From: JALSHZ01 sp964614535
GTDB lineage: Bacteria > Pseudomonadota > Gammaproteobacteria > UWMA-0217
Reading direction: 5' to 3'
DNA: 64,000 nucleotides
Assembly (NCBI GenBank): GCA_964614535.1
Contig: CAZTOZ010000017.1
Coordinates: 1-64,000, forward strand
The notes under the pieces were generated by a model, which was not told the origin of the DNA, did no database searches, and worked only from the letters and a program-made list of their open reading frames with translations. Made by a program: the position numbers and the translations under genes. Shown in pieces: positions 16,743-25,050 of the stretch (within the stretch, counting starts at the first letter, position 1; the number at the start of each line of letters is the position of its first letter).

Positions 16743-17892
16743 CGGCCAGCGCCTCCAGCAGACGGTCGATCTGCTCGTCGGTATGGGCTGCCGACAACGT
16801 CAGCCGCAGCCGCGCCGTCCCTTCCGGCACCGTCGGCGGCCGGATCGCGGTGATGAGGAATCCCGCCCGCAGCAGTTGCTCGCTGAGGCGGGTTGCCGCC
16901 TCGCTGCCACCAGTGACGATACCCTGGATCGCCGTCTGCGACGCCAGCAGCGGCAACCCCAACTGCTCGGCTCCGGCACGGAAGCGGGCAATGTGCTCGC
17001 GCAGCCGGGCCCGGCGCCCATCGGCCTTGCGGACGATGGTGAGGCTGGCCAGCGTGGCGGCCGCCACGGCGGCGGGCATCGCCGTGGTGTAGATATAGCT
17101 GCGGGCGCTCTGGATCAGATGCTCGACCAGCGTCTCCGAGCCGGCCACGAAGGCGCCGGCCACACCGAATGCCTTGCCCAGCGTCGCCATCAGCACCGGC
17201 ACCTCGTCGACGCCCAGCCCAGCGGCCGCCACGCTGCCCCGCCCGCACGGGCCGGAAACACCGATCCCATGGGCGTCATCGACCATCAGCCAGGCATCGT
17301 GGGCCGCGGCCACCTCGGCCAGCGCCGGCAGTGGCGCCACATCACCATCCATGCTGAAGACGCCATCGGTGATCACCAGCCGGGTATCGGCCTTGCTGGC
17401 CCGCAGCCGCCGTTCCAGCGCCGCCACGTCGTTGTGCCGATAGCGCTGCAACCGCGCCCGCGACAGCAGTGCCCCATCGAGCAACGAGGCGTGATCGAGC
17501 CGGTCGGCGAACACCCCATCGCCCGGCCCGACCAACGCCTGCACCACACCGAGGTTGGCCATATAGCCGGTGGAGAAGAGCAACACCCGCGGATAGCCGA
17601 CGAACTCGGCGAGCGCCTCCTCGAGCGCGTGGTGGTAACGGCTGTGGCCGTTGATGAGGTGGGCGGCGCCACTGCCGACACCAAACTCGGCGGCGGCACG
17701 CTGGAACGCGGCGACGATATCGGGGTGGTTGGCGAGGCCGAGATAGTCGTTGCTGCAGAAAGTCACCACCTCGCGGCCATCGATGCGCATCAGCGGCTGC
17801 TGGGGCGACTCGGCGACACGGCGAAAGCGGTAGCGCCCCTGGCGACGACGCTCGTCGAGACCGGCGTCGAGACGTTTCAGATCAGGCGGCAC
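16729..17892 (-). CDS. bioF: 8-amino-7-oxononanoate synthase
   Basis: This 387-residue PLP enzyme condenses pimeloyl-ACP/CoA with L-alanine in biotin synthesis. Features include FCSNDYLGLANHP, INGHSRYHHALEEALAEF (read as two pieces), VDDAHGIGVSGP (PLP-contacting Asp and His) and the PLP-Lys in ATLGKAFGVAGAFV. It overlaps the end of bioB by 11 bp and is followed by the DUF3293 gene. Neither bioC/bioH nor bioA/bioD is in the window, so the operon is partial or split. Confidence 0.95.
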   Translation of the reverse strand: MPPDLKRLDAGLDERRRQGRYRFRRVAESPQQPLMRIDGREVVTFCSNDYLGLANHPDIVAAFQRAAAEFGVGSGAAHLINGHSRYHHALEEALAEFVGYPRVLLFSTGYMANLGVVQALVGPGDGVFADRLDHASLLDGALLSRARLQRYRHNDVAALERRLRASKADTRLVITDGVFSMDGDVAPLPALAEVAAAHDAWLMVDDAHGIGVSGPCGRGSVAAAGLGVDEVPVLMATLGKAFGVAGAFVAGSETLVEHLIQSARSYIYTTAMPAAVAAATLASLTIVRKADGRRARLREHIARFRAGAEQLGLPLLASQTAIQGIVTGGSEAATRLSEQLLRAGFLITAIRPPTVPEGTARLRLTLSAAHTDEQIDRLLEALADVRP

Positions 17893-18859
17893 CGGCCCGG
17901 GCGTGATCCTGAGCGGGAGCGAAACGCATCCCGAGCCGCTCGAGCAGGGCGCGATCGCGGCTGGCCTCGGGGTTGTCGGTGGTCAACAGCCTGTCACCGT
18001 AGAACATCGAATTGGCGCCGGCGAAAAAGCACATCGCCTGCAGCTCGTCCGACATCTCCAGGCGACCGGCCGACAGCCGCACCACCGAGCGCGGCATGAT
18101 GATCCGGGCCACCGCGACGGTGCGGACGAACTCCAGTGGATCGAGGGCATCGACGCCATGCAGCGGCGTCCCCTCCACCTGCACCAGATTGTTGATCGGC
18201 ACCGATTCGGGATGCTTCGGCAGATTGGCCAGCTGCTGCAACAGCCCGGCGCGGTCGCTGCGCGACTCCCCCATGCCAATGATCCCGCCGGCACAGACGT
18301 TGATCCCCGCCGTGCGCACATGCTCCAACGTCTGCAGCCGATCTTCGTAGGTCCGCGTGGAGATGATGCTGCCGTAGAACTCCGGCGAGGTGTCGAGGTT
18401 GTGGTTGTAGTAGTCGAGCCCCGCGTCGCGAAGCCGTGCCGCCTGACGCTCCGTGAGCATGCCCAGCGTCACGCAGGTCTCCATCCCGAGCGCCTTGACA
18501 CCCTCGATCATCGGCAGGATGCGCTCCAGATGCGTATCGGTGGGATTGCGCCAGGCGGCACCCATGCAGAACCGGGTCGCGCCATTGGCCTTGGCGGCGC
18601 GGGCACTTTCCAACACCTCATCGACCGGCAGCAACCGTTCACGCTCGATCTCGGTGTGGTGGTGGGCGCTCTGCGGACAATAGCCGCAGTCCTCGGGGCA
18701 GGCGCCGGTCTTGACCGACAGCAGCGAGCTGACCTGTACCTCGTTGGGATCGAAATGCCGGCGGTGAACGGTCTGCGCCCTGAAGAGCAAATCGTTCAGC
18801 GGCTCGTCGAAAAGGGCGAGTATTTCCTCGCGTCGCCAGTCATGCCTGATATCGTTCAT
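17882..18859 (-). CDS. bioB: Biotin synthase
   Basis: This 325-residue radical-SAM enzyme inserts sulfur into dethiobiotin. The [4Fe-4S] motif CxxxCxxC is seen in GACPEDCGYCPQS near residue 50. Further signatures are YNHNLDTSPEFYG and GGIIGMGES. The ATG at 18859 overlaps the stop of the small membrane protein gene by four bases (ATGA), so all are read from one message. Homology begins right after the chosen start (IRHDWRREEIL). Confidence 0.96.
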   Translation of the reverse strand: MNDIRHDWRREEILALFDEPLNDLLFRAQTVHRRHFDPNEVQVSSLLSVKTGACPEDCGYCPQSAHHHTEIERERLLPVDEVLESARAAKANGATRFCMGAAWRNPTDTHLERILPMIEGVKALGMETCVTLGMLTERQAARLRDAGLDYYNHNLDTSPEFYGSIISTRTYEDRLQTLEHVRTAGINVCAGGIIGMGESRSDRAGLLQQLANLPKHPESVPINNLVQVEGTPLHGVDALDPLEFVRTVAVARIIMPRSVVRLSAGRLEMSDELQAMCFFAGANSMFYGDRLLTTDNPEASRDRALLERLGMRFAPAQDHARAGAA

Positions 18860-19221
18860 GCTTCGTACTCGGTGTCTTGCCACTGCTCCCGCGCGATACG
18901 GCGCAACTCGAGAATCTCCCACGGGATCAGAACGGCCGCGATCACGGCCCAGGTCGCCAGATAGTAACGGATATCGGGCGGGAAAAAGGTGCCAACGGGG
19001 ATGATCAGGCCGATCAGGCCATAGAAGCGGTAGGCTGCCCACTGGGTGTAGTAACCGACACGGGGGTTGGGATTGTGTCGGTTCATCGCGTAGATGAACA
19101 TCGACGCGCCGAACCAGAAAGGGATCAGCACCGGAATGGCAGCCGACAGGATATTACCGTAGTTGAACATGCTGGCGGCCCGCCTGGCGGACTCGGCCGT
19201 AACGATTTTCTTTTCCGACAT
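18856..19221 (-). CDS. Small multi-pass membrane protein of unknown function
   Basis: This 121-residue protein has three predicted membrane helices: about residues 24-47 (ILSAAIPVLIPFWFGASMFIYAM), 62-80 (YRFYGLIGLIIPVGTFF) and 83-105 (IRYYLATWAVIAAVLIPWEIL), with a charged C-terminus. I do not recognise the family. Its stop overlaps the bioB start, so it is co-translated with bioB. The ATG at 19221 has GGGTGATG upstream. The divergent comF start is only five bases away, so the promoters of the two units must lie inside each other's coding regions unless comF starts further in. Confidence 0.75.
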   Translation of the reverse strand: MSEKKIVTAESARRAASMFNYGNILSAAIPVLIPFWFGASMFIYAMNRHNPNPRVGYYTQWAAYRFYGLIGLIIPVGTFFPPDIRYYLATWAVIAAVLIPWEILELRRIAREQWQDTEYEA

Positions 19222-19226
19222 CAGAT

Positions 19227-19958
19227 ATGCATCACCCGGGAAAACGGAGCAGGAGTTTAGCAGATCGGGCCTTGCGCTGGCTGAAAAGCCTGCCTTTGAC
19301 GCACTGCACGCTCTGCGGCGCGGCCACCGGCGATCTGCCGATCTGCGACGGTTGCGCGGCCGACCTGCCGCTGCTGGAGAACGCCTGCCCCCGCTGTGCC
19401 GAACCGATGCCGACGGGCAACGACCAGCCCTGCGGCCACTGCCAGACGACACCACCGGCATTCGATACCGCCTACAGCCCCTACCGCTACGAGGCCCCGA
19501 TCTCCAACCTCGTTCGCGCGCTCAAGTTCGATCAGCAACTGCACCACGCCCGGCTGCTCGGCACCCTGCTGGGCCGCTGGCTGGCGCCGGCGCTGCACCG
19601 CCGCCCCGATCTCATCATCCCGGTACCGATGCACCGGCGCCGGCAGGGGGAACGCGGCTTCAACCAAGCATTGGAACTGGCCCGCTTCGTCGGCAAGACA
19701 CTGGATCTGCCGGTGGCCGCCGGCGCCGTCGTCAGGGTCCGGGAGACACCGCCGCAGGTGGGGCTGAAACGCCGTGAGCGGCAACGAAACCTGCGGCGCG
19801 CATTCGCGGTACGCGACGACGGCATCACCGGCGCCTCACTGCTGCTGATCGACGATGTGATGACCACCGGCGCCACCCTGCATCAGCTCGCCGCCACGCT
19901 GCGGCGCCACGGCGCGAGCGAGATCACGGCAGCGACGGTGGCGCGGGCGCCTTCGTAG
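19227..19958 (+). CDS. comF: ComF family phosphoribosyltransferase-like protein
   Basis: This protein of up to 243 residues has an N-terminal Cys-rich region (CTLCG, ICDGC, CPRC, CGHC) likely to bind zinc, and a C-terminal PRT fold with the PRPP loop LLLIDDVMTTGATL. ComF homologues are needed for DNA uptake in transformable bacteria. The ATG at 19227 leaves only five bases to the divergent gene; a TTG at 19272 just before RWLKSLPLTHCTLCG would fit known N-termini better, so the start is uncertain. The 3' end overlaps the convergent eptA-like gene by 35 bp. Confidence 0.88.
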   Translation: MHHPGKRSRSLADRALRWLKSLPLTHCTLCGAATGDLPICDGCAADLPLLENACPRCAEPMPTGNDQPCGHCQTTPPAFDTAYSPYRYEAPISNLVRALKFDQQLHHARLLGTLLGRWLAPALHRRPDLIIPVPMHRRRQGERGFNQALELARFVGKTLDLPVAAGAVVRVRETPPQVGLKRRERQRNLRRAFAVRDDGITGASLLLIDDVMTTGATLHQLAATLRRHGASEITAATVARAPS

Positions 19959-21507
19959 CCGCAAACCGGGCATCACCGGAAAAGGGGTCCAGCGCCAGAT
20001 CGTGATAACGGCCGGTGATCCGCAACAACCCAAGCAGGGCATGGTCGATGACATCGGCCTGATAGTGCAACGATGGCGGCGGGACATCGACGGGATAGTC
20101 GTCACTGGCCCAGAACAGCATCGGCACATCCCACATCTCGGCCACGCGGTGGTTGTGCCCGGCGAAATTGCTGTGGTGGGCCACGTCCTCCCCATGGTCG
20201 GCGATATAGAGCCAGGCCAGCGGACCATCGGCCCGTTGCGCCTTCTCGAGTAGGGTGGCGAGGACGTGATCCTGATACGAGATGGCATTGTCGTAGAAGT
20301 TTCGCTGGGCAATGGCATGCAGTGCCCGCCCCTGTTCGGTGAGCCGCCGCGTCACCACGTCGTCGGTGGCCAGCGTGTAGCGCTCCCAGGCTTTCGGATA
20401 GCGGAAGTCATAGGCAGGGTGCGCCCCCATGAGATGGACGATGATGAACTTGCGTGGCGCCGGATCGGCCAACGCCCGCGCATAGGGTTCGAGCACCACC
20501 TCGTCGAAACTGCTCTCGCCCCGTGACGTGCCACGATTGAGGTATTCGGCCACGTCCGCCTGACGGCTGAACACGGCCACCACACCCCGCCTGTCGGTGC
20601 CGTGGTTGGTGATCCAGAACACCTTGTAACCCGCCGCCCGGGCCAGCGCCAGCACGCTGGGCCGCGACTTCCACAGATCCGGTGCCTGCTGCGTCGCCGG
20701 CGTCAACATCTTCGTCAACGACGTCACCGTGCCGGCATCGGCCGCGCGCACGTCGGTGAAGTGGAGCAACTCGGGATGCGCCGCCAGCCGCGGCGTGGTC
20801 TCGCGCGGATAGCCGTAGAGGCTCCAGTTGTGGCGAGTATCGCTCTCCCCGATCACCCAGACCACGGTATTGCGCTTCCCACCGGCGTAGATCGCCGCCT
20901 CGTCATCCAGCGCCATCGTCTCGTCCAGCATCGCCATCAGCCGCTCGGTCGTCTCCAGATCATGCTTCCAGATGGCGTAATAGACGGGGAAATAGAGCAG
21001 CGGATTGTAGCGCCGCACCGTTGGGTTGAGATGCAGCAACAGCGTCAGCACCGTGAAGATGCAGCAGGCAGCCACCGTGGCGCCGCCGCGTGGCACCGGC
21101 GCCCGGCGCCGCAACGTCAACCAGAGATAGAGCGTCGTTGCGACCATGAACACCACCAGGTGCTTGACGATATAGCGCCAGTATTGGGCGACGAACTCGG
21201 TCGATTCGGCGCTGTCGGTGTTGAAGATCGCCTCGATGACGACGACGTTGTCCTGCGCCACCCCGAAGATATCCCGCAGCGCCATCTGAAACGATGCAAA
21301 GAGAAAGAATGCCACCACCATCGTCACGAGCAGCAGCGTGATGCCAAGGCGCTGTGGAAACACCGCCCGCCAGTAGAACAGCGTGGTGAGAATGAAGAAA
21401 CCAACGCCGCCGATGGTGCCGGCCTGCGTGTAGGTGAGCCAGCCGGCCAGATAGAAACCCAGCACGAAGGCGGCGAAGATCAATCCCTTGACGAGCGGGC
21501 GCTCCAT
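19924..21507 (-). CDS. Phosphoethanolamine transferase-like sulfatase-fold membrane enzyme
   Basis: This 527-residue protein has about five N-terminal membrane helices and a periplasmic alkaline-phosphatase-fold domain from about residue 190. Motifs match the EptA/OpgE/CptA group: IGESDTRHNWSLYGYPRETTP (read in two parts; metal Glu), the presumed nucleophile Thr in DAGTVTSL, and YIADHGEDV with a following HNH metal pair. The family moves phosphoethanolamine from phosphatidylethanolamine to lipid A, LPS core or other glycans. Which acceptor applies here cannot be read from sequence. A GGGGAG ribosome site precedes the ATG at 21507. It is downstream of a GINT1-like protein and a GT4, suggesting glycan decoration. 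Confidence 0.82.
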   Translation of the reverse strand: MERPLVKGLIFAAFVLGFYLAGWLTYTQAGTIGGVGFFILTTLFYWRAVFPQRLGITLLLVTMVVAFFLFASFQMALRDIFGVAQDNVVVIEAIFNTDSAESTEFVAQYWRYIVKHLVVFMVATTLYLWLTLRRRAPVPRGGATVAACCIFTVLTLLLHLNPTVRRYNPLLYFPVYYAIWKHDLETTERLMAMLDETMALDDEAAIYAGGKRNTVVWVIGESDTRHNWSLYGYPRETTPRLAAHPELLHFTDVRAADAGTVTSLTKMLTPATQQAPDLWKSRPSVLALARAAGYKVFWITNHGTDRRGVVAVFSRQADVAEYLNRGTSRGESSFDEVVLEPYARALADPAPRKFIIVHLMGAHPAYDFRYPKAWERYTLATDDVVTRRLTEQGRALHAIAQRNFYDNAISYQDHVLATLLEKAQRADGPLAWLYIADHGEDVAHHSNFAGHNHRVAEMWDVPMLFWASDDYPVDVPPPSLHYQADVIDHALLGLLRITGRYHDLALDPFSGDARFAATKAPAPPSLP

Positions 21508-21569
21508 GGCGGCTCCCCGGCGGCGGCGAAAAACCGTCGCATCGTAGTGCAGACGTCCCCCGTCCGCAA

Positions 21570-23225
21570 TCAACCCCGTGGCAAACGCGAAATCCGCCGG
21601 CAGGCATCGACCACGGTCAAACGCCCCTCCCGCGCCCAGGTGTGGGTGGCAATCATCGGCGGATGGCGGTCGGCGGTGACGCACGCCAGCCGCTCTTCCC
21701 GGTAACGGGTTTCATCCAGTTCGACGATGGCATTGAGATTGAAGCCAAAACCGTAGATGCCGGCACAGTTCTGCGACGGCCGGATCCAACGCATGCCCTG
21801 GCGGTAGATTCGCCCGGCCGGACGCGCCACCGTCACATCGGAGATCACCGGATTGGCGGCATGGGGCTGCCAATGGCCGTCGAGCAGATCGTCGCTGTAG
21901 AAGATGTGCAGCTCATCGTTCTCCGACGCGGCGGGATGCTGCTTTACCGCGCAGAACAGCCACCACCGCCCCTGATCGAACAGCAGCGACGCATCGACCG
22001 CCTCGATGTCTTCGATCAGCACCCGGGCCAGCTCCCAGCGGTGGGGGAACTCGACGCAGCGATACAGTTCGATGGTGCGATTGGCCGACGACTCCGGCAG
22101 CATGTAGATCTCGCCATCCCAGGCGAAGACCTGCGGATACGACAGATGGTAGTCACGCTCCAGCACCTTGACCGGCTGGCTGTAGCGACCATCCTCGTCG
22201 ATCTGCAGCACGGAGATGAACCCTTTGTTCTCGCTGAACAGCATCTCCTCGATGAACACATAGTAACGACCACCATGCACGAAGACATGCGGATCCGCCC
22301 AGATGCGATCACGCGGCGGCACGATGGCCCGGTAGGCCGACAGATCCGTCTCCACCGTGGTGGAAAAGGAAAACAGCAGATACCACTGCTCCGCGGTGAG
22401 CTTGGCGTGATAGTAGAAGCGAAAGATGTCCGGCAGCTTGCAAGTGACGTCCCGCAGCAGTTGCAACGGGTCGGGATAACCTCGAGGCAGCGCCACGACA
22501 TCACTGCCGCAGGCGACCGCGGAGGCGAGCACCGCCCCCGCGACCGCGGGCTGCAGCCCCTGGGGCGGCAACATCGGTGCGACACCCTCCGCGGGCGATG
22601 CACCGGCCGCCGGAACAAAACGGATCCCCTCCTCCTTCCCGGCGGCCACGGCCGCAGCGACAAGCCGCGGCACGAAGGTTTGCGCCTTCCAGAACATCTG
22701 TTCCCGGTTGCGCCGTGGCGAGATCGCATCGGTGCTGGAGCGTGACCGATAAACGATACGCTCGACACCATCTGCGCCCAGATGACGGACGACGACGGTC
22801 GAGGTCCTGCACCGCGCCATCACCTCGTGGTAGCCGGCCGGATGCAGGCTGACGCCCGCATCGTCGGCGGTGTCGTACCAGAGCACGCCAGCCCCGGCCC
22901 AGCCACCGACGACCATTCGCTGCCGCCGCACCGCCGACAACACCAGCGCCAGATCGGTGTCCGGCAGCGGCGCCGCTTCGATACGATCCACGAGCCACCG
23001 CGGCGGCGCCACCACCGCGAGCGGATCGTCGAACATGCCGAAGAGACGATTCTCCAGCCGTTCGTACAGCCGGTAGGCGGCGGGCACCTCTTCCTCATCC
23101 GCCACCGTCTCGACGGCATAGAGCTCGACACCCGGCAGCGCATCGAGCCGTTCCAGCATCGCCAGTTCCCAGGCCCGCAGATCTCCCGGGGACAGCACCA
23201 CCACCATGCGCACGAGCTCAGACAT
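21570..23225 (-). CDS. Formyltransferase-like plus GINT1-like beta-propeller protein
   Basis: This 551-residue protein has two parts. Residues 1 to about 210 resemble a formyltransferase-type fold (SLHPAGYHEVM, then ISPRRNREQMFWKAQTFVPR). Residues of about 250 to 540 contain the repeats WADPHVFVHGGRYYVFIEEM, HLSYPQVFAWDGEIYMLPESS and VDASLLFDQGRWWLFCA, typical of the five-bladed beta-propeller found at the N-terminus of plant glucosamine inositolphosphorylceramide transferase (GINT1_N). Bacterial proteins of this type occur in exopolysaccharide clusters, where their role is unclear. It overlaps the GT4 gene upstream by eight bases and probably shares its message. Confidence 0.7.
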   Translation of the reverse strand: MSELVRMVVVLSPGDLRAWELAMLERLDALPGVELYAVETVADEEEVPAAYRLYERLENRLFGMFDDPLAVVAPPRWLVDRIEAAPLPDTDLALVLSAVRRQRMVVGGWAGAGVLWYDTADDAGVSLHPAGYHEVMARCRTSTVVVRHLGADGVERIVYRSRSSTDAISPRRNREQMFWKAQTFVPRLVAAAVAAGKEEGIRFVPAAGASPAEGVAPMLPPQGLQPAVAGAVLASAVACGSDVVALPRGYPDPLQLLRDVTCKLPDIFRFYYHAKLTAEQWYLLFSFSTTVETDLSAYRAIVPPRDRIWADPHVFVHGGRYYVFIEEMLFSENKGFISVLQIDEDGRYSQPVKVLERDYHLSYPQVFAWDGEIYMLPESSANRTIELYRCVEFPHRWELARVLIEDIEAVDASLLFDQGRWWLFCAVKQHPAASENDELHIFYSDDLLDGHWQPHAANPVISDVTVARPAGRIYRQGMRWIRPSQNCAGIYGFGFNLNAIVELDETRYREERLACVTADRHPPMIATHTWAREGRLTVVDACRRISRLPRG

Positions 23226-24495
23226 AACGCGCTCCCACCCAGCGTTTGCGGGCTTCGGCGCCATCCGGGGCTTGAAGCGCATCGAGCTCGCGGACGAAGT
23301 GGCGCGCCAGCGCACTGAAATTGACGTCCCGGTTGTACTGCCGCACGATCTTCTCCCGCGCGGCCTTGCCGAGCCGCTGCCGCAACGCTGGAGAGTCGAT
23401 CAGCCGGGCTAGCGCCGCGCGCAGCGACCGCTCGTCAGCGGCGGTGAACAGCAGACCATCACGTCCATCGTCGATCAGCTCGGGAATCCCCGTGATACGC
23501 GAGGCAACACAGGGAATCTCCATCGCCATCGCCTCCATCAACACCACCGGCACCCCTTCGGCGAAGCTCGGCAGACAGAAGATGTCCGCCTCGCGGTAGT
23601 AGGGCAGAATCCGATCCTGATTGACCGCGCCAGCGAAGCGGATTCTCTTGTCGATACCCAGCGACCGCGCCAGCGCCTCCAGCGACTCGCGCTCCTCGCC
23701 ATCCCCCACCAGCGTCAACCGGGCGTGGGGAAAACGTTGTGACAAACCGGCATAGGCCTGCAGCAGCAGGTGCAACCCCTTGGCGGCATTGAGACGTCCC
23801 ACGCAGAGGATGTCGATGGCCGTCTCGTCACGGCAGACCGGAGCCGGCGCGAACCTCTCCACATCGACCCCGAGTGGCGCCACGGTGATCTTGTGCCAAT
23901 GGGCGTTGGCGGAGAGTCGCATCAACTGACTGGCGGTGTAGTGGCTGACGCAGAAGATGAAGTCGGCCTCCTCGATCTTGCGGGAAAGATGGAAACCGGG
24001 CGCATCGTAGAACTCGTCGGAGCCGTGGATGCTCAGTGACAGCGTCACCGGCGCCACCTGCTTCACCAGCAGCGCCACGGTAGCCACTTCGGACCCGAAA
24101 TGGACATGCAGATGCCGACTGCCGGTGCATCGCATCTGCCGCGCCACCACCACCGCTTCGAGAAAATAGAACAACCGATACAGCAATGCCCGCGGCGACC
24201 CGTCAGCCAGCCGGATGGCCTCTCTCAGACCCCGCAGATAGCGCAGCGGGGAGAACAGCAGCAGCGACAGTTGCGCCCGAAGAATGTGACCGAGGCCTGC
24301 CGACTTGACGAAGAAGCTGCGCTGCCTTTCCTCCCGCTCGATGGCGGTCAGCCCCTCGTCGGGCCGATCCGGGTCGTTGATGGAACAGACATCGATCTCC
24401 AGCCCCTGACGGCGCAGGTGACGGATCTCGTTGAGGATGAAGGTCAGGGAGATGGCCGGGTAGTGGCTAACCAGGTAGGTGATCTTTGTTGTCAT
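23218..24495 (-). CDS. Glycosyltransferase family 4 protein
   Basis: This 425-residue GT-B enzyme has an N-terminal acceptor domain (YLVSHYPAISLTFILNEIRHL, HVHFGSEVATVALL, SIHGSDEF) and a C-terminal nucleotide-sugar domain (ILCVGRLNAAKGLHLLL, PSFAEGVPVVLMEAMA with the EX7E motif). It would add a hexose or similar sugar to a lipid-linked glycan at the inner membrane. The ATG at 24495 has AAGGTG upstream; an in-frame ATG at 24552 is less likely. It is the first gene of a three-gene glycan islet with the GINT1-like and phosphoethanolamine-transferase-like genes. Confidence 0.9.
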   Translation of the reverse strand: MTTKITYLVSHYPAISLTFILNEIRHLRRQGLEIDVCSINDPDRPDEGLTAIEREERQRSFFVKSAGLGHILRAQLSLLLFSPLRYLRGLREAIRLADGSPRALLYRLFYFLEAVVVARQMRCTGSRHLHVHFGSEVATVALLVKQVAPVTLSLSIHGSDEFYDAPGFHLSRKIEEADFIFCVSHYTASQLMRLSANAHWHKITVAPLGVDVERFAPAPVCRDETAIDILCVGRLNAAKGLHLLLQAYAGLSQRFPHARLTLVGDGEERESLEALARSLGIDKRIRFAGAVNQDRILPYYREADIFCLPSFAEGVPVVLMEAMAMEIPCVASRITGIPELIDDGRDGLLFTAADERSLRAALARLIDSPALRQRLGKAAREKIVRQYNRDVNFSALARHFVRELDALQAPDGAEARKRWVGARYV

Positions 24496-24636
24496 TGTTA
24501 TTGGCACCTTGCGATCGCTGCCACGATTATGCGACGTTTGGCGTGACACCACCGTGACCGGCAGCCGACTGCGACCGCAACGGGGCGACGCATCACCCGC
24601 TGCCGCTCACATTCCCGGGTAGTCCGGATTCAGTGC

Positions 24637-24665
24637 TTGATTTGACAATTCGACGCGCGTACTAT
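24637..24665 (+). promoter_or_regulatory. Predicted sigma70 promoter for rpsT
   Basis: TTGATT (24637-24642) and TACTAT (24660-24665) are separated by 17 bp, giving a start point near 24672 and a leader of about 40 bases before the GTG at 24710. An overlapping TTGACA at 24642 has worse spacing. Confidence 0.6.
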
Positions 24666-24709
24666 TCGCGCTCCTATTTCTGGTGACCAATTACTGCAGG
24701 AGTGAATCG

Positions 24710-24970
24710 GTGGCTAACTCTGCCCAGGCACGCAAACGTGCTCGTCAAGCTGTAAAACATCGTGCGCACAATATGGCTCTGCGTTCGCGCATGCGCACTT
24801 TCATCAAGCGGACCCGCGCAACCATTGCGGCAGGCGACAAGGAGAAGGCACAGGAAGCATTCCACCAGGCCCAGTCGGTACTCGACTCCTCCGTCGGCAA
24901 GGGCCTGATTCACGCCAACAAGGCTGCCCGGCTCAAAAGCCGGCTGAGCGCCCAGATCAAGTCGCTGTAA
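24710..24970 (+). CDS. rpsT: 30S ribosomal protein S20
   Basis: This 86-residue basic protein begins ANSAQARKRARQAVKHRAHN after the initiator and matches S20 along its whole length. It binds 16S rRNA early in 30S assembly. The start is a GTG with GGAG seven bases upstream; non-AUG starts are common for rpsT. It is monocistronic, between its own promoter and a strong terminator. Confidence 0.96.
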   Translation: MANSAQARKRARQAVKHRAHNMALRSRMRTFIKRTRATIAAGDKEKAQEAFHQAQSVLDSSVGKGLIHANKAARLKSRLSAQIKSL

Positions 24971-24998
24971 CACATTCGACTCGATCCTCACCTCGAAG

Positions 24999-25025
24999 AA
25001 GGCCGGCATCCGCCGGCCTTTTTTC
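24999..25025 (+). terminator. Rho-independent terminator after rpsT
   Basis: A 9-bp perfect stem (AAGGCCGGC / GCCGGCCTT) with a 4-base loop is followed by a run of T. It lies between convergent rpsT and proB and may act on both. Confidence 0.92.
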
Positions 25026-25050
25026 TGCCTGGCAATCGGCGGGGCGGACG

